Below are positions 38,858 through 47,522 of a DNA stretch of 64,000 nt, piece after piece. Below the pieces are notes generated by a model. It ran no database searches. It was given only the letters and a program-made list of their open reading frames with translations, and had not been told where the DNA came from. The stretch covers positions 1-64,000 of the forward strand of contig NZ_JAUPEC010000014.1 in the NCBI RefSeq assembly GCF_030551755.1, written 5' to 3'. How positions within the stretch are numbered: the first letter of the stretch is position 1; each line of letters opens with the position of its first letter. Source of the DNA: Pseudocolwellia sp. AS88. GTDB taxonomy: Bacteria > Pseudomonadota > Gammaproteobacteria > Enterobacterales > Alteromonadaceae. The translations under genes were made by a program, and so were the position numbers.

Positions 38858-39517
38858 ATGTTTACTGGAATAATAGAAGCAGTTGGTCAAATAAATACCG
38901 TACAAGTTAATGCGCAAGGCGCTAGAATATCAGTATCAACAGGTGTGCTAGACATGCATGATGTTAAGTTGGGTGACTCTATTGCCACTAATGGTATTTG
39001 TTTAACGGTTGTTGATGTAAGTACAAGTACTTTTAGTGCTGATGTTTCAAATGAAACGTTAAAGCGAACAGGCTTTGCTCATTACAAAAGTGGTCAGAAA
39101 GTTAACTTAGAAAAAGCCATGTTACCAACGACTCGTTTCGGTGGTCATATGGTTTCTGGGCATGTTGATGCCTTATCTGAAATTGTTGCGATAGAAAATG
39201 ACGGAAATAGCATTCATTATTGGGTTGGAATGCCAAGTGATATAGCTCCTTATATTGCTGAAAAAGGCTCTATCACTATTGATGGTACAAGCTTAACGGT
39301 TAATGCATTAAGCGACAGTAAATTCAGATTAACGGTTGTACCACATACAACGCAAGAAACAATTATAAGCAGTTATAAAGTTGGCTCTAAGGTAAATGTA
39401 GAAGTCGATTTGATTGCTCGTTATATAGAAAGATTACTTACCAATAAAACCGCTGAAAATAATCAGCAATCTGGTGTTACACATGACTTGTTAGCACGAA
39501 ATGGTTTTATCAAATAA
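38858..39517 (+). CDS. ribE: riboflavin synthase, alpha subunit
   Basis: Dismutates two lumazines to riboflavin. The 219-residue product starts with the invariant [12 protein letters not shown] and consists of two similar halves; the first includes [14 protein letters not shown] and the second [26 protein letters not shown] is present. It lies 44 bases after ribD and 10 bases before ribB. Called ribC in E. coli nomenclature. Confidence 0.96.
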   Translation: MFTGIIEAVGQINTVQVNAQGARISVSTGVLDMHDVKLGDSIATNGICLTVVDVSTSTFSADVSNETLKRTGFAHYKSGQKVNLEKAMLPTTRFGGHMVSGHVDALSEIVAIENDGNSIHYWVGMPSDIAPYIAEKGSITIDGTSLTVNALSDSKFRLTVVPHTTQETIISSYKVGSKVNVEVDLIARYIERLLTNKTAENNQQSGVTHDLLARNGFIK

Positions 39518-39527
39518 AGAGGTTGAT

Positions 39528-40637
39528 ATGAAATTAAATACCCCACAAGAGATTATTGATGATATCGCTCTGGGTAAGATGGTTATCTTAATGGATGACG
39601 AAGATCGTGAAAATGAGGGCGACTTCATTATGGCTGCTGAAAAGGTAACACCTGAAGCAATCAACTTCATGGCAACTCATGGTCGTGGTTTGATTTGTAT
39701 GCCTATGAGCCGTGAAAAAGCTGAAATTTTAAAACTACCTTTAATGGTGGATAAAAATGATGCACAGTTCAGTACTAACTTTACCGTATCTATTGAAGCC
39801 GCTACTGGTGTTACTACCGGTATTTCTGCTGCGGATCGTGCGGTGACCGTGCTTGCTGCAGCAAATAAAGAAGCGACACATCTAAGCATCGTTCAACCAG
39901 GTCATATTTTCCCATTAATTGCTAAAGATGGTGGTGTTTTAAATAGAGCGGGTCATACAGAAGCCGCTGTAGATTTAGCGCGTATGGCAGGTTTTGAACA
40001 TACAGCTGTAATTGTTGAAGTGCTAAATGAAGATGGGAGTATGGCGCGTCGTCCAGATTTAGAAATCATTGCTAAAAAACACGACATAAAAATGGGGACT
40101 ATTGCTGATCTAATTGAATACCGTAACGCAAATGAAACAACAATAGAACGTGTTTCATCTTGTAAGTTACCAACAGCTTTTGGTGAATTTGATCTCACGG
40201 TATTTAAAGACACTATCGATGGACAAGCACATTTTGCTTTAACCAAAGGTGAAATTAAACCTGATCAACCTACTTTAGTACGTGTTCATTTAGAAAATAC
40301 GTTTAGAGATTTATTATTCAGTCAACGTGAAAGTGTATCTTCTTGGCCAATGGCTGACGCGTTAAAACGAATATCAGAAGAGGGTGGTGTACTTGTGTTA
40401 ATTGGTAAGCATGAGTCGACTGATACGCTGATAGCGGAAGTTGAAAAATATGCTAAACAAGATGCTGGCGAAGTCGTTAAAGAAGTCAAACGTCATGTAG
40501 GCTCACGTAATGTTGGGGTCGGATCACAAATACTTTCTAACTTAGGCGTAAGTAAAATGCGCTTATTAAGTTCGCAAAGTAAATATCATTCTTTATCAGG
40601 TTTTGGTTTAGAAGTAGTTGAATATATTGCGGAATAA
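39528..40637 (+). CDS. ribB: 3,4-dihydroxy-2-butanone 4-phosphate synthase with degenerate RibA-like domain
   Basis: A 369-residue protein. The N-terminal 200 residues are a complete RibB ([49 protein letters not shown]). The C-terminal 165 resemble GTP cyclohydrolase II in outline, but the zinc-binding cysteine triad is absent; the only cysteine there is at the domain junction. Such proteins (RibBX type) usually make butanone phosphate only. The start is ATG 39528 with AGAGG upstream. It is the last rib gene here; ribH and nusB do not follow as they commonly do. Confidence 0.93.
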   Translation: MKLNTPQEIIDDIALGKMVILMDDEDRENEGDFIMAAEKVTPEAINFMATHGRGLICMPMSREKAEILKLPLMVDKNDAQFSTNFTVSIEAATGVTTGISAADRAVTVLAAANKEATHLSIVQPGHIFPLIAKDGGVLNRAGHTEAAVDLARMAGFEHTAVIVEVLNEDGSMARRPDLEIIAKKHDIKMGTIADLIEYRNANETTIERVSSCKLPTAFGEFDLTVFKDTIDGQAHFALTKGEIKPDQPTLVRVHLENTFRDLLFSQRESVSSWPMADALKRISEEGGVLVLIGKHESTDTLIAEVEKYAKQDAGEVVKEVKRHVGSRNVGVGSQILSNLGVSKMRLLSSQSKYHSLSGFGLEVVEYIAE

Positions 40638-40650
40638 AATACTGTTTAAT

Positions 40651-40748
40651 ATTTGTAACCAATAGCCTGCTATTGGTTACACAAATCCGCCTTGCTAGGC
40701 ATAAACTATCAATATTGAGTGAAATAGCTTAACCCAAGCTGAGGTTAA
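40651..40748. repeat. dispersed hairpin repeat after ribB
   Basis: It opens with a perfect 12-base inverted repeat, GTAACCAATAGC (40655-40666) with GCTATTGGTTAC (40669-40680), two bases apart. This is followed by ACACAAATC.., CATAAACTATCAATATTGAG and a right end AACCCAAGCTGAGGTTA. The element matches 10866-10966 over its length. It lies 13 bases beyond the ribB stop and could act as an RNA stabiliser or weak terminator, though no T-run follows. Confidence 0.7.
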
Positions 40749-40902
40749 CTATGACTTTAAGAGTGAGAAATTAGTTCTTGAGCTTGGTATGATAGTCTAG
40801 CTTAATAAATTTCCCTCTCAATTATTTGAAGAATATTGAAACTATGCAAGTTGAAGCAAATATATATTCAACTGTTTATATCATCACTAAAAAGGAACTA
40901 TT

Positions 40903-41277
40903 ATGATCGACTTTAAAAATTCGTCAGTGTTTAAGCTAAAGCCTATTGATAACGATGAGGCGAGAGACGATTTTCATGCGTTTTTAATTGATGGCGAACA
41001 TATATTTGCCACTTTTAAAAGCATTAGAGACCAAGTCGTTTTTACTAATAAGCGAGTTATATCAGCAAACGTACAAGGTATAACTGGTTCTAAAGTTGAT
41101 TATACCTCATTACCGTATAGCAAGATTAATGCTTTCTCAATTGAGACTTCAGGTACACTTGATTTAGATTGTGAAATTCAATTATATATAAGTGAGCTTG
41201 GACAAGTAAATTTCGAAATCAAAGGTAGTTTCGATATTGTTGGCTTTAATAAATTAATTAGCCAATATTTACTTTAA
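40903..41277 (+). CDS. bacterial PH domain protein
   Basis: 124 residues matching the small one-domain bacterial pleckstrin-homology family: EHIFATFKSIRDQVVFTNKRVISANVQGI, then KVDYTSLPYSKINAFSIETSG and a C-terminal helix FNKLISQYL. Such proteins lack a known enzymatic role. AAGGA precedes the ATG. It ends directly against the stop of the convergent GntR gene with no spacer. It is probably not part of the alginate pathway. Confidence 0.85.
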   Translation: MIDFKNSSVFKLKPIDNDEARDDFHAFLIDGEHIFATFKSIRDQVVFTNKRVISANVQGITGSKVDYTSLPYSKINAFSIETSGTLDLDCEIQLYISELGQVNFEIKGSFDIVGFNKLISQYLL

Positions 41278-42018
41278 TTATTTAGATTTAACCAAGCTTT
41301 CTAAAGAGTATAAGTCTCTTTTTTCGTTATTTTTACGTTGAACTTCTGCTAGGGCTTTAGATTCTATAGCATCAAATAACGTGTTAATTAATCTATTGAA
41401 ATGTTGATGCATTGCTAAACGAGCTTTAGCTGCATCTTTTTCTTTAAGCGCTAAATAAATTGCAGTGTGCTCTTTTAATGTAAGTTTATTATCGCTACTA
41501 CAAACATTTTTATAATCTTCAATTATCTCACGAGTAGAAGCTCTAAGTGACCAAAGATTTTTAACTGATAAAATCATTGCTTCATTTCGAGTTGCCGTAG
41601 AGATAATCTTGTGGAATAGCTTATCGGCTTCTTCAATACTGTCAGAGTCTTGGTTTTTTTCCATCATATCAAGAGTTTCCGATAGGGCTTCTAATTCATC
41701 ATCATTAATACTAAGCGCAGCTAAAGCGGCGACTTCACCTTCTATTAAAGCTCTTGCTTGTGTGAGTTCAAATGCATTAACAACATTTGATTCTAATGAA
41801 GCCGATTCTATTACATAAACGCCAGAGCCTGTTTTAACTTCAACTTGACCTCTTACTTCAAGTGCAATAATTGCTTCTCGAATAGTTGGTCTGCTTACAT
41901 TAAATTTTTCTGCTAGTTCACGCTCTGCAGGTAATCTACTACCTACTGTGTATTCTCCGCTTTTAATAGAAGTTTCTATGCCTTGGACAATACGCCAAAA
42001 TAATCGACGGTTTTTCAT
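41278..42018 (-). CDS. GntR/FCD regulator of the alginate locus, copy 1
   Basis: 246 residues. Winged helix about 5-75 (SIKSGEYTVGSRLPAEREL, NVSRPTIREAIIALEV, VKTGSGVYV) followed by an FCD domain (LTQARALIEGEVAALAAL, LFHKIISTATRNEAM, HTAIYLALKEKDAAKARLAM HQHF). It is strikingly similar to the gene at 43613-44353; in the first 72 residues I count about 58 identities. FCD proteins of the UxuR/FadR group usually repress uronate genes until a pathway intermediate binds. It is divergent from dehR across a 579-base gap with palindromic candidate operators. Confidence 0.9.
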   Translation of the reverse strand: MKNRRLFWRIVQGIETSIKSGEYTVGSRLPAERELAEKFNVSRPTIREAIIALEVRGQVEVKTGSGVYVIESASLESNVVNAFELTQARALIEGEVAALAALSINDDELEALSETLDMMEKNQDSDSIEEADKLFHKIISTATRNEAMILSVKNLWSLRASTREIIEDYKNVCSSDNKLTLKEHTAIYLALKEKDAAKARLAMHQHFNRLINTLFDAIESKALAEVQRKNNEKRDLYSLESLVKSK

Positions 42019-42145
42019 TTTCTTTCCTCTTGCTTGCTCATTAAACTTTCTTTACTAGCGTGAACTTAGGTTATTCATCCGATAGTAGTGCGCATAAAGT
42101 TTAAATGTTTATTTTTCTTATTCCGGTAATGTATCTTTATTTTAT

Positions 42146-42156
42146 TGGTATTACCA
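42146..42156. promoter_or_regulatory. candidate GntR/FCD operator
   Basis: TGGTATTACCA is a perfect palindrome within TTGGTATTACCAC. It resembles the TGGT-N-ACCA core bound by uronate-responsive GntR proteins (UxuR/ExuR group). It lies about 130 bases upstream of gntR copy 1. Binding is inferred. Confidence 0.5.
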
Positions 42157-42391
42157 CTGTTTTTTGATTGGTAAATGTACTGAAAATATCATTTGTTACC
42201 CATATCATACCACCATAAAGTAGATTTTAAAGTTAATAAATCGATTTATTAAGTGGGAGTACTTGTTTATTAAACAATAGCTTTTTATGTCTTATGTATT
42301 GTTTGTTTATAAATAACTCGTTAAATGATTGTTATTATCGATTTAATTTTTAAAACAATTACATTGGTAATGTATATACAGAGCAATTGGT

Positions 42392-42420
42392 TTGACAATG
42401 GTTTTTTGTTTGGTTATATT
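42392..42420 (+). promoter_or_regulatory. dehR promoter
   Basis: A consensus -35 TTGACA (42392-42397), a 17-base spacer and -10 TATATT (42415-42420, 5 of 6). An ATTGG motif directly abuts the -35, so a bound GntR protein could block polymerase. The predicted start leaves a leader of roughly 170 bases before dehR. Confidence 0.65.
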
Positions 42421-42597
42421 TGTTATATGTAATTGTGTCTTTGCTTATATAAAGACAAAGCATGAATTTAATCGTTCTTTTTTAGTCTATATTTATTAAA
42501 ATGAGAGCATGATAAATCGGTATCTAGCATACCAACCCATGAGGTGAATTGTTTTCACACTCAGTTAAACATAAATTAATATATTTAGGAGTTAGAT

Positions 42598-43482
42598 ATG
42601 ACAAAACCTATCATAGGTTTCATTGGACTTGGCCTTATGGGCGGTAACATGGTTGAAAACCTACAAACACGTGGTTTTCAAGTTAACGTAATGGATCTTA
42701 ACAAAGATGCTGTTGCTAAAGTGCTTGCTCGTGGTAATGCTACAGAAGTTGCTACAGGTAAAGAATTAGCTGAGAAAAGTGACATTGTAATGCTTGCTCT
42801 TACTACTTCAAAAGTTGTTGAGTTAGTTGTTTATGCCGAAGACGGTATTTTAGCAGGTATGAGTGAAGGCAAAACATTAATTGATTTTGGTACTTCAATC
42901 CCAGATTCAACTCGTAAAATCGGTGCTGACCTTGCTGCTAAAGGTTGTGGTATGATTGATGCTCCTTTAGGTCGTACTCCTGCGCATGCTAAAGATGGTT
43001 TATTAAACATCATGGCTGCTGGTGATATCGATACGTTTAACAAAGTTAAGCCTGTTCTTGACGAGCAAGGCGAAAATGTATTTCACCTTGGTGCATTAGG
43101 TGCTGGTCATACAACTAAGTTAATCAACAACTTTATCGGTATGACTACGGTTACTGCTATGTCACAAGCATTTGCTGTTGCAAAAGCTGCTGGTGTAGAT
43201 GGTCAACAGTTATTTGATATTATGTCAGCTGGCCCATCTAACTCTCCATTTATGCAGTTTACTAAATTCTACGCTGTAGATGGTGAAGAGAAATTAGGTT
43301 TTTCTGTTGCTAATGCAAACAAAGATCTTGGTTACTTCAACCAAATGGTTGCAGATTTAGGCGGTGAGTCTTTAATTGCTCAAGGTACATCTGCTAACCT
43401 ACAAGCTGCAGTTGATGCTGGTTTAGGTCAAAACGATGTTCCAGTAATTTTTGATTACTTCAAAACTAAATTTGACAAATAA
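42598..43482 (+). CDS. dehR: beta-hydroxyacid dehydrogenase family reductase, likely DEH reductase
   Basis: 294 residues, NAD(P)-binding GFIGLGLMGGNMVENL at the start, the substrate loop IDAPLGRTPAHAKDGLLNIM, the catalytic-Lys helix GAGHTTKLINNFIGMTT and NKDLGYFNQM. It belongs to the tartronate-semialdehyde reductase group. In Vibrio alginate loci a member of this group (DehR) reduces 4-deoxy-L-erythro-5-hexoseulose uronate (DEH) to 2-keto-3-deoxygluconate; the neighbours kdgF and kdgK support that reading. Without them, 3-hydroxyisobutyrate or sulfolactaldehyde would be alternatives. AGGAG lies upstream of the ATG. Confidence 0.82.
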   Translation: MTKPIIGFIGLGLMGGNMVENLQTRGFQVNVMDLNKDAVAKVLARGNATEVATGKELAEKSDIVMLALTTSKVVELVVYAEDGILAGMSEGKTLIDFGTSIPDSTRKIGADLAAKGCGMIDAPLGRTPAHAKDGLLNIMAAGDIDTFNKVKPVLDEQGENVFHLGALGAGHTTKLINNFIGMTTVTAMSQAFAVAKAAGVDGQQLFDIMSAGPSNSPFMQFTKFYAVDGEEKLGFSVANANKDLGYFNQMVADLGGESLIAQGTSANLQAAVDAGLGQNDVPVIFDYFKTKFDK

Positions 43483-43519
43483 TGACTAACAACCTTGTAG
43501 GTTGTTTGGTTAGATAATA

Positions 43520-43548
43520 AAAAGCCTCATATTTTGAGGCTTTTTTTA
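43520..43548 (+). terminator. terminator after dehR
   Basis: AAAGCCTCA pairs with TGAGGCTTT, followed by T residues. An A-run on the other side suggests it also serves the convergent gntR copy 2. Confidence 0.88.
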
Positions 43549-43612
43549 TGTGTAAAATAAATTGGTAAGGTAGATTTAAAAGAACTAATAGCTCTCAAAT
43601 AAACTAGAAATA

Positions 43613-44353
43613 TTATTTAATAAGGCTTTCTAAAGAGTATAAACCTCTTTTTTCATTGTTTTTACGACGAACTTCTTCCAGCGACTTAGCTTCAATAGTG
43701 TCAAATAAACTATTAATTAAACGATTAAAGTGGCGATGCATAGCTAAACGCGCTTTTGCTGCATCTTTTTCTTTTAAGGCGTTATATATTGCAGTGTGCT
43801 CGCTTAGAGTTAACTCACTATCCTTGCCACAGACATTTTTATAATCATCAATAATTTCAATTGTAGATTCACGTAATGCCCATAAGTTATTAACAGACAT
43901 GATCATCGCACCATTGCGTGTTGCTCCTGCAATAATACTATGAAAAGTTTTGTCTGCTTCTTCAATGCTACTGGCTTTTTTAGCATTTTCCATCATTACT
44001 AATGTTTGATGTAAGTTTTGTAATTCCTCATCAGAAATACAGGTAGCAGCTAAGGCTGCAACTTCACCTTCTATGAGTGCTCTAGCTTGTGTTAACTCAA
44101 AAGCACTAATGTTATTATTAGTATCCGATGTGGTTGAGCTTTGTAATACATATACTCCTGACCCTGTCTTTACTTGAACCTTTTCTCTAACTTCTAGAGC
44201 TATGATAGCTTCACGAATTGTAGGTCTGCTGACATCAAATTTATCAGCTAGCTCACGTTCAGGCGGTAGGCGACTGCCTACCGTATATTCACCTTTATCG
44301 ATCGAGGCCTCAATACTTTCGGCAATACGCCAAAACAATCGACGATTCTTCAT
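43613..44353 (-). CDS. GntR/FCD regulator of the alginate locus, copy 2
   Basis: 246 residues, a close paralogue of the gene at 41278-42018: the same start MKNRRLFWRI, the same winged helix (DVSRPTIREAIIALEV, VKTGSGVYVLQS), the same FCD core (FELTQARALIEGEVAALAA) and the same tail (RKNNEKRGLYSLESL). A short insert (SSTTSDTNNN) lies between the domains. It is divergent from the TonB-receptor remnant and the PL6 gene. The two copies may sense different intermediates or control different promoters. Confidence 0.9.
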   Translation of the reverse strand: MKNRRLFWRIAESIEASIDKGEYTVGSRLPPERELADKFDVSRPTIREAIIALEVREKVQVKTGSGVYVLQSSTTSDTNNNISAFELTQARALIEGEVAALAATCISDEELQNLHQTLVMMENAKKASSIEEADKTFHSIIAGATRNGAMIMSVNNLWALRESTIEIIDDYKNVCGKDSELTLSEHTAIYNALKEKDAAKARLAMHRHFNRLINSLFDTIEAKSLEEVRRKNNEKRGLYSLESLIK

Positions 44354-44677
44354 TTTACTTCCTTCAAATTACAACATTTCTTAGCACATTAGTTATATAG
44401 TATCTATTTACAAAAGCCATAGCAAAGGGATTGTAAGCGGTAAGCTATTGTAAGACTTTCGTATTTATTGCTGGTTAATGTAATGAATATACCAGTTCAT
44501 TTATTTGGTAATATAGTTTAGAGGGTTGCATACTTTAATTGGTATAACAAAATGGTTGACATAGGGTGTCGGAATTGGTTAGTTTAGGGTAGTATGGTAA
44601 GACTCAATGATCTTTGATGTCATTTAACCAAATGTCAAAAATATGGATCATTAAAATAAGTAAATTAAATTACTTCA
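44354..44677. other. intergenic region upstream of the receptor remnant
   Basis: 324 bases without a gene. It contains several TTGGTA / TACCA half-sites (for example near 44489-44495 and 44503-44508) and the promoter-like block at 44535-44585. Confidence 0.5.
44535..44585 (+). promoter_or_regulatory. operator-promoter block shared with the TonB receptor gene
   Basis: TTAATTGGTATAACAAAATG is followed at once by TTGACA (44556-44561) and, about 17 bases on, GGTTAGTTT. The block ahead of the TonB-dependent receptor (51790-51840) has the same order: TTAATTGGTAAAGCCAAATG, TTGACA, then GGTTAAGTT. The ATTGGTA part resembles the GntR-type half-site. The -10 is poor in both, suggesting dependence on an activator or a different start. 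Confidence 0.45.
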
Positions 44678-44933
44678 GTGCAAAAAGTAAGTCACACCAA
44701 TAAAAATCAAGGTGTATTGTTTGGCGCTGCATTAGTTACTTCTTTGACTACTCATTTATATGTGGTTTAAGAAGAGACTAAAATAGAAGTTAAGAATAAC
44801 AAAAGCGAAATTGAAGTTTAAAAACACTTAACTTATTAGAAAAGGTAAAACTAGAACTTACGGTTTAAGAATAACCACAAACAATTCTTATTTAGGTCGT
44901 AAGTTTTTTGTTCGTACTAAAGCGAAATTCTAA
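44678..44933 (+). pseudogene. remnant of a TonB-dependent receptor gene (both ends, interior lost)
   Basis: From a GTG at 44678 one frame reads VQKVSHTNKNQGVLFGAALV then TSLTTHLYVV, stop, then EETKIEVKNNKSEIEV: a signal-peptide-like segment and the acidic lead-in to a TonB box, broken by an in-frame TAA. Further on, in another frame, 44859-44933 reads GLRITTNNSYLGRKFFVRTK then AKF and stop, a typical outer-membrane receptor C terminus (final Phe; compare VGVRAKF in the receptor ending at 54884). The roughly 2.5-3 kb between these ends is missing. It sits between gntR copy 2 and the PL6 lyase. Confidence 0.5.
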
Positions 44934-45045
44934 TTTGAAAGTACTAGTTAGTCGTGAATTTATATTTACCACTATAAGTTAGGCTCTTATATTTAATAAT
45001 ATGAGAACCTGAATTTTCTCGTTTAAAGATTATAAAGAGTTCCTT

Positions 45046-47319
45046 ATGCATTATTTCAAAATGTCTAACGTATTTACTACATTTACGTTGTTAGTTCTGA
45101 GTACATTATTTGCGTGTACTAATATTACTAGTGTCGATAGCAATACCCATCTAGTTGATACTCCTCAGGCTTACGATGAAGCGTTAAAAGACGCTAAGCC
45201 CGGCGACACAATTATGCTGGCTAATGGTGTATGGCAAGATTTTGAAATTTTATTTAAAGGAACGGGGACTGAAAACTCTCCAATTACATTAACTGCAGAA
45301 ACTAAAGGCAAAGTGATTTTGTCTGGTAACTCTAACTTGCGTATTGCAGGTAAATATTTAGTTGTTTCTGGTTTAGTGTTTAAAAATGGCTTTACCCCAA
45401 GCAGCGAAGTTATTTCATTTAGAGAAGACAAAGATGAACTTGCTTACCATTCTAGAGTGACAGAAGTTGTTATAGACAATTACAGTAACCCAGACCGTTT
45501 TGAAGCAGATTACTGGGTAGGTATTTATGGTAAAGATAATCGTTTTGATCACAATCATTTAGTTGGTAAACGTAACAAAGGTGTTACGGTTGCTGTACGC
45601 TTGACTACAGAAGATAGTCAAGAAAACCATCATAGAATAGATCATAACTATTTTGGACCAAGACCAATATTTGGTTCTAACGGTGGCGAAACATTAAGAA
45701 TTGGTACTAGTCATCACTCATTAACTAGTTCATTCACACTTGTAGAGAATAATTACTTTGATCGTTGTAATGGTGAAGTTGAAATTATTTCTGTTAAATC
45801 AGGTAAAAATACCATTGTTAATAATACCTTTTTTGAATCTCGTGGAACGTTAACTCTTCGTCACGGTAATGGTAATGTGATAGAGAATAATGTGTTTTTC
45901 GGTAATGGTGTTGATCATACGGGTGGTATACGTGTAATAAACAGAGACCAAACCGTACGTAATAATTACTTAGAAGGTTTAACGGGGTACCGTTTCGGCA
46001 GTGGTTTAACTGTAATGAATGGTGTACCAAATTCTAGTATTAATCGTTATCATCAAGTCGTTAATGCAAAAATTGAAAATAACTCAATTATCAATGTTGA
46101 TCATGTACATTTAGCTGCAGGTTCTGATGCAGAGCGTTCAGCGGTTCCTAAAGATAGTGTTGTTTCAAATAATTTGTTTTATAACAAAAATGAAAAAGCT
46201 CCATTTTCAGTATTTGATGATATTAGTGGAATTACATTTAAAGACAATATTTCAAATAAACTTACTGATAACAAAATTGCATCAGGTATTACAGCACAAA
46301 CACTTGTGTTAGAAAGAGCAGACAATGGCTTGTTATACCCTGTGAATAATGCGACTAACTCAGGAGTTTCTAAAGATCTTGAGCCAACACAGAAAAATCA
46401 AACAGGTACAACTTGGTATGAGAAAGTTGAACCCGAAGTTGAATTTAATTCAGGTAAAACAACAATAGTTCAAGCTGGTGGTGAATCTTTATACCAAGCG
46501 ATTGAGCAAGCAAGCTCTGGCGATACTTTAGTATTAGAAGATGGTAATTACACTATTGAAAAAATCATTAAACTTGATAAAACAATCTCAATTAAAGCAA
46601 AGAACCGTCATATGGTTACTGTTGAGTTTGGGCGTTCTACGCTGTTTGAAATTAATAATGGTGGTAGTTTGAGTATTGATGGTATTGTGGTTAGCGGTGC
46701 TAATAGTGCAGATTATTCAGGAAACACTTTTGTTAGAACGGCTAAATGGGGCATGTTTAAGAACTATCGTTTTGCAATGAAAAATAGCATAGTTAAAGAC
46801 TTAGACATTAACCATTCATTCCACTTCTTTGATTCAGGTAGCCGCGCATTTGCTCTATCTATCGATATAGAAAATAACGTTTTTGATAATATTACGGGCG
46901 ATATCTTTAGATTAAATAAAGAAACTGATGATCTTGGTATATACAATGCTGAATACCTAAACATAAAGAATAATGAATTTAATAATGTTCAAGGTATGCT
47001 AGTTAATTTATATCGTGGTGGTTCAGATGAAAGTACTTTTGGGCCTCATTTATTACTAAAAGATAATAAAATTAATAATGTAGGTAATGGTAAGCGTAAT
47101 AAATCTAAATCTGCAATTTTATTACATGGTGTTCAAGTGTCTACTATTGAGAATAATATCTTTAAAAACACAGCAAAAATTAATGTAGAACATACTGTTG
47201 GTGAACCTATAACCTATATCACTAACAATACACTTGATAAAACACCACAACCAAGTGTTGTTGAATTACGTGCAAGTGGCGAGCACACAGCAATAATTCG
47301 TGATAATAAAGTACAATAA
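45046..47319 (+). CDS. alginate lyase, polysaccharide lyase family 6, lipoprotein
   Basis: 757 residues. The N terminus is a lipoprotein signal with lipobox LFAC (Cys24), so it is probably membrane-anchored. Two right-handed beta-helix domains follow, as in two-domain PL6 enzymes such as AlyGC. The catalytic region holds Lys251 (SVKSGKNT) and Arg272 (TLTLRHGNGN), preceded by acidic calcium-site candidates in GEVEII (Glu244, Glu246). The second domain starts about residue 470 (IVQAGGESLYQAIEQASSGD). The family cleaves alginate (or chondroitin); the locus supports alginate. The ATG at 45046 has AAAGAG upstream. It heads the kdgF-MFS-kdgK side of the locus. Confidence 0.9.
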   Translation: MHYFKMSNVFTTFTLLVLSTLFACTNITSVDSNTHLVDTPQAYDEALKDAKPGDTIMLANGVWQDFEILFKGTGTENSPITLTAETKGKVILSGNSNLRIAGKYLVVSGLVFKNGFTPSSEVISFREDKDELAYHSRVTEVVIDNYSNPDRFEADYWVGIYGKDNRFDHNHLVGKRNKGVTVAVRLTTEDSQENHHRIDHNYFGPRPIFGSNGGETLRIGTSHHSLTSSFTLVENNYFDRCNGEVEIISVKSGKNTIVNNTFFESRGTLTLRHGNGNVIENNVFFGNGVDHTGGIRVINRDQTVRNNYLEGLTGYRFGSGLTVMNGVPNSSINRYHQVVNAKIENNSIINVDHVHLAAGSDAERSAVPKDSVVSNNLFYNKNEKAPFSVFDDISGITFKDNISNKLTDNKIASGITAQTLVLERADNGLLYPVNNATNSGVSKDLEPTQKNQTGTTWYEKVEPEVEFNSGKTTIVQAGGESLYQAIEQASSGDTLVLEDGNYTIEKIIKLDKTISIKAKNRHMVTVEFGRSTLFEINNGGSLSIDGIVVSGANSADYSGNTFVRTAKWGMFKNYRFAMKNSIVKDLDINHSFHFFDSGSRAFALSIDIENNVFDNITGDIFRLNKETDDLGIYNAEYLNIKNNEFNNVQGMLVNLYRGGSDESTFGPHLLLKDNKINNVGNGKRNKSKSAILLHGVQVSTIENNIFKNTAKINVEHTVGEPITYITNNTLDKTPQPSVVELRASGEHTAIIRDNKVQ

Positions 47320-47522
47320 TCAAAGAAATAAGATTAAGTAGAGTGACTAAAGATAAATAAATATAACATCGTAAAATGGTCCTGTTGTATTTCTTAAGTT
47401 TAGCTTAACTTTTGATAGATAAAGAATTAACAAACTAAAAACATAATAAATTTTCTTGTAAAGATAAGTTTGAATTTACTGATAATTTAATTTTTCGATA
47501 TAAAAAATAGTAGGAGATCCTC

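Larger units (their letters stand above)
42019..42597. other. 579-base regulatory gap between gntR copy 1 and dehR
   Basis: Non-coding and AT-rich. It holds a perfect palindrome TGGTATTACCA (42146-42156), further ATTGGTAA half-sites near 42167 and 42363, and a strong promoter at 42392-42420. No gene or RNA was recognised. Confidence 0.6.

Noticed and set aside
37129..39527. Possible FMN riboswitch for the rib genes
   Set aside because: I looked for the conserved FMN aptamer blocks ahead of nrdR, ribD, ribE and ribB and found none.
40653..40682. Perfect 12-bp hairpin after ribB as an intrinsic terminator
   Set aside because: No T-run follows the stem, and the same hairpin occurs in a dispersed repeat at 10866, so it is treated as a mobile repeat.
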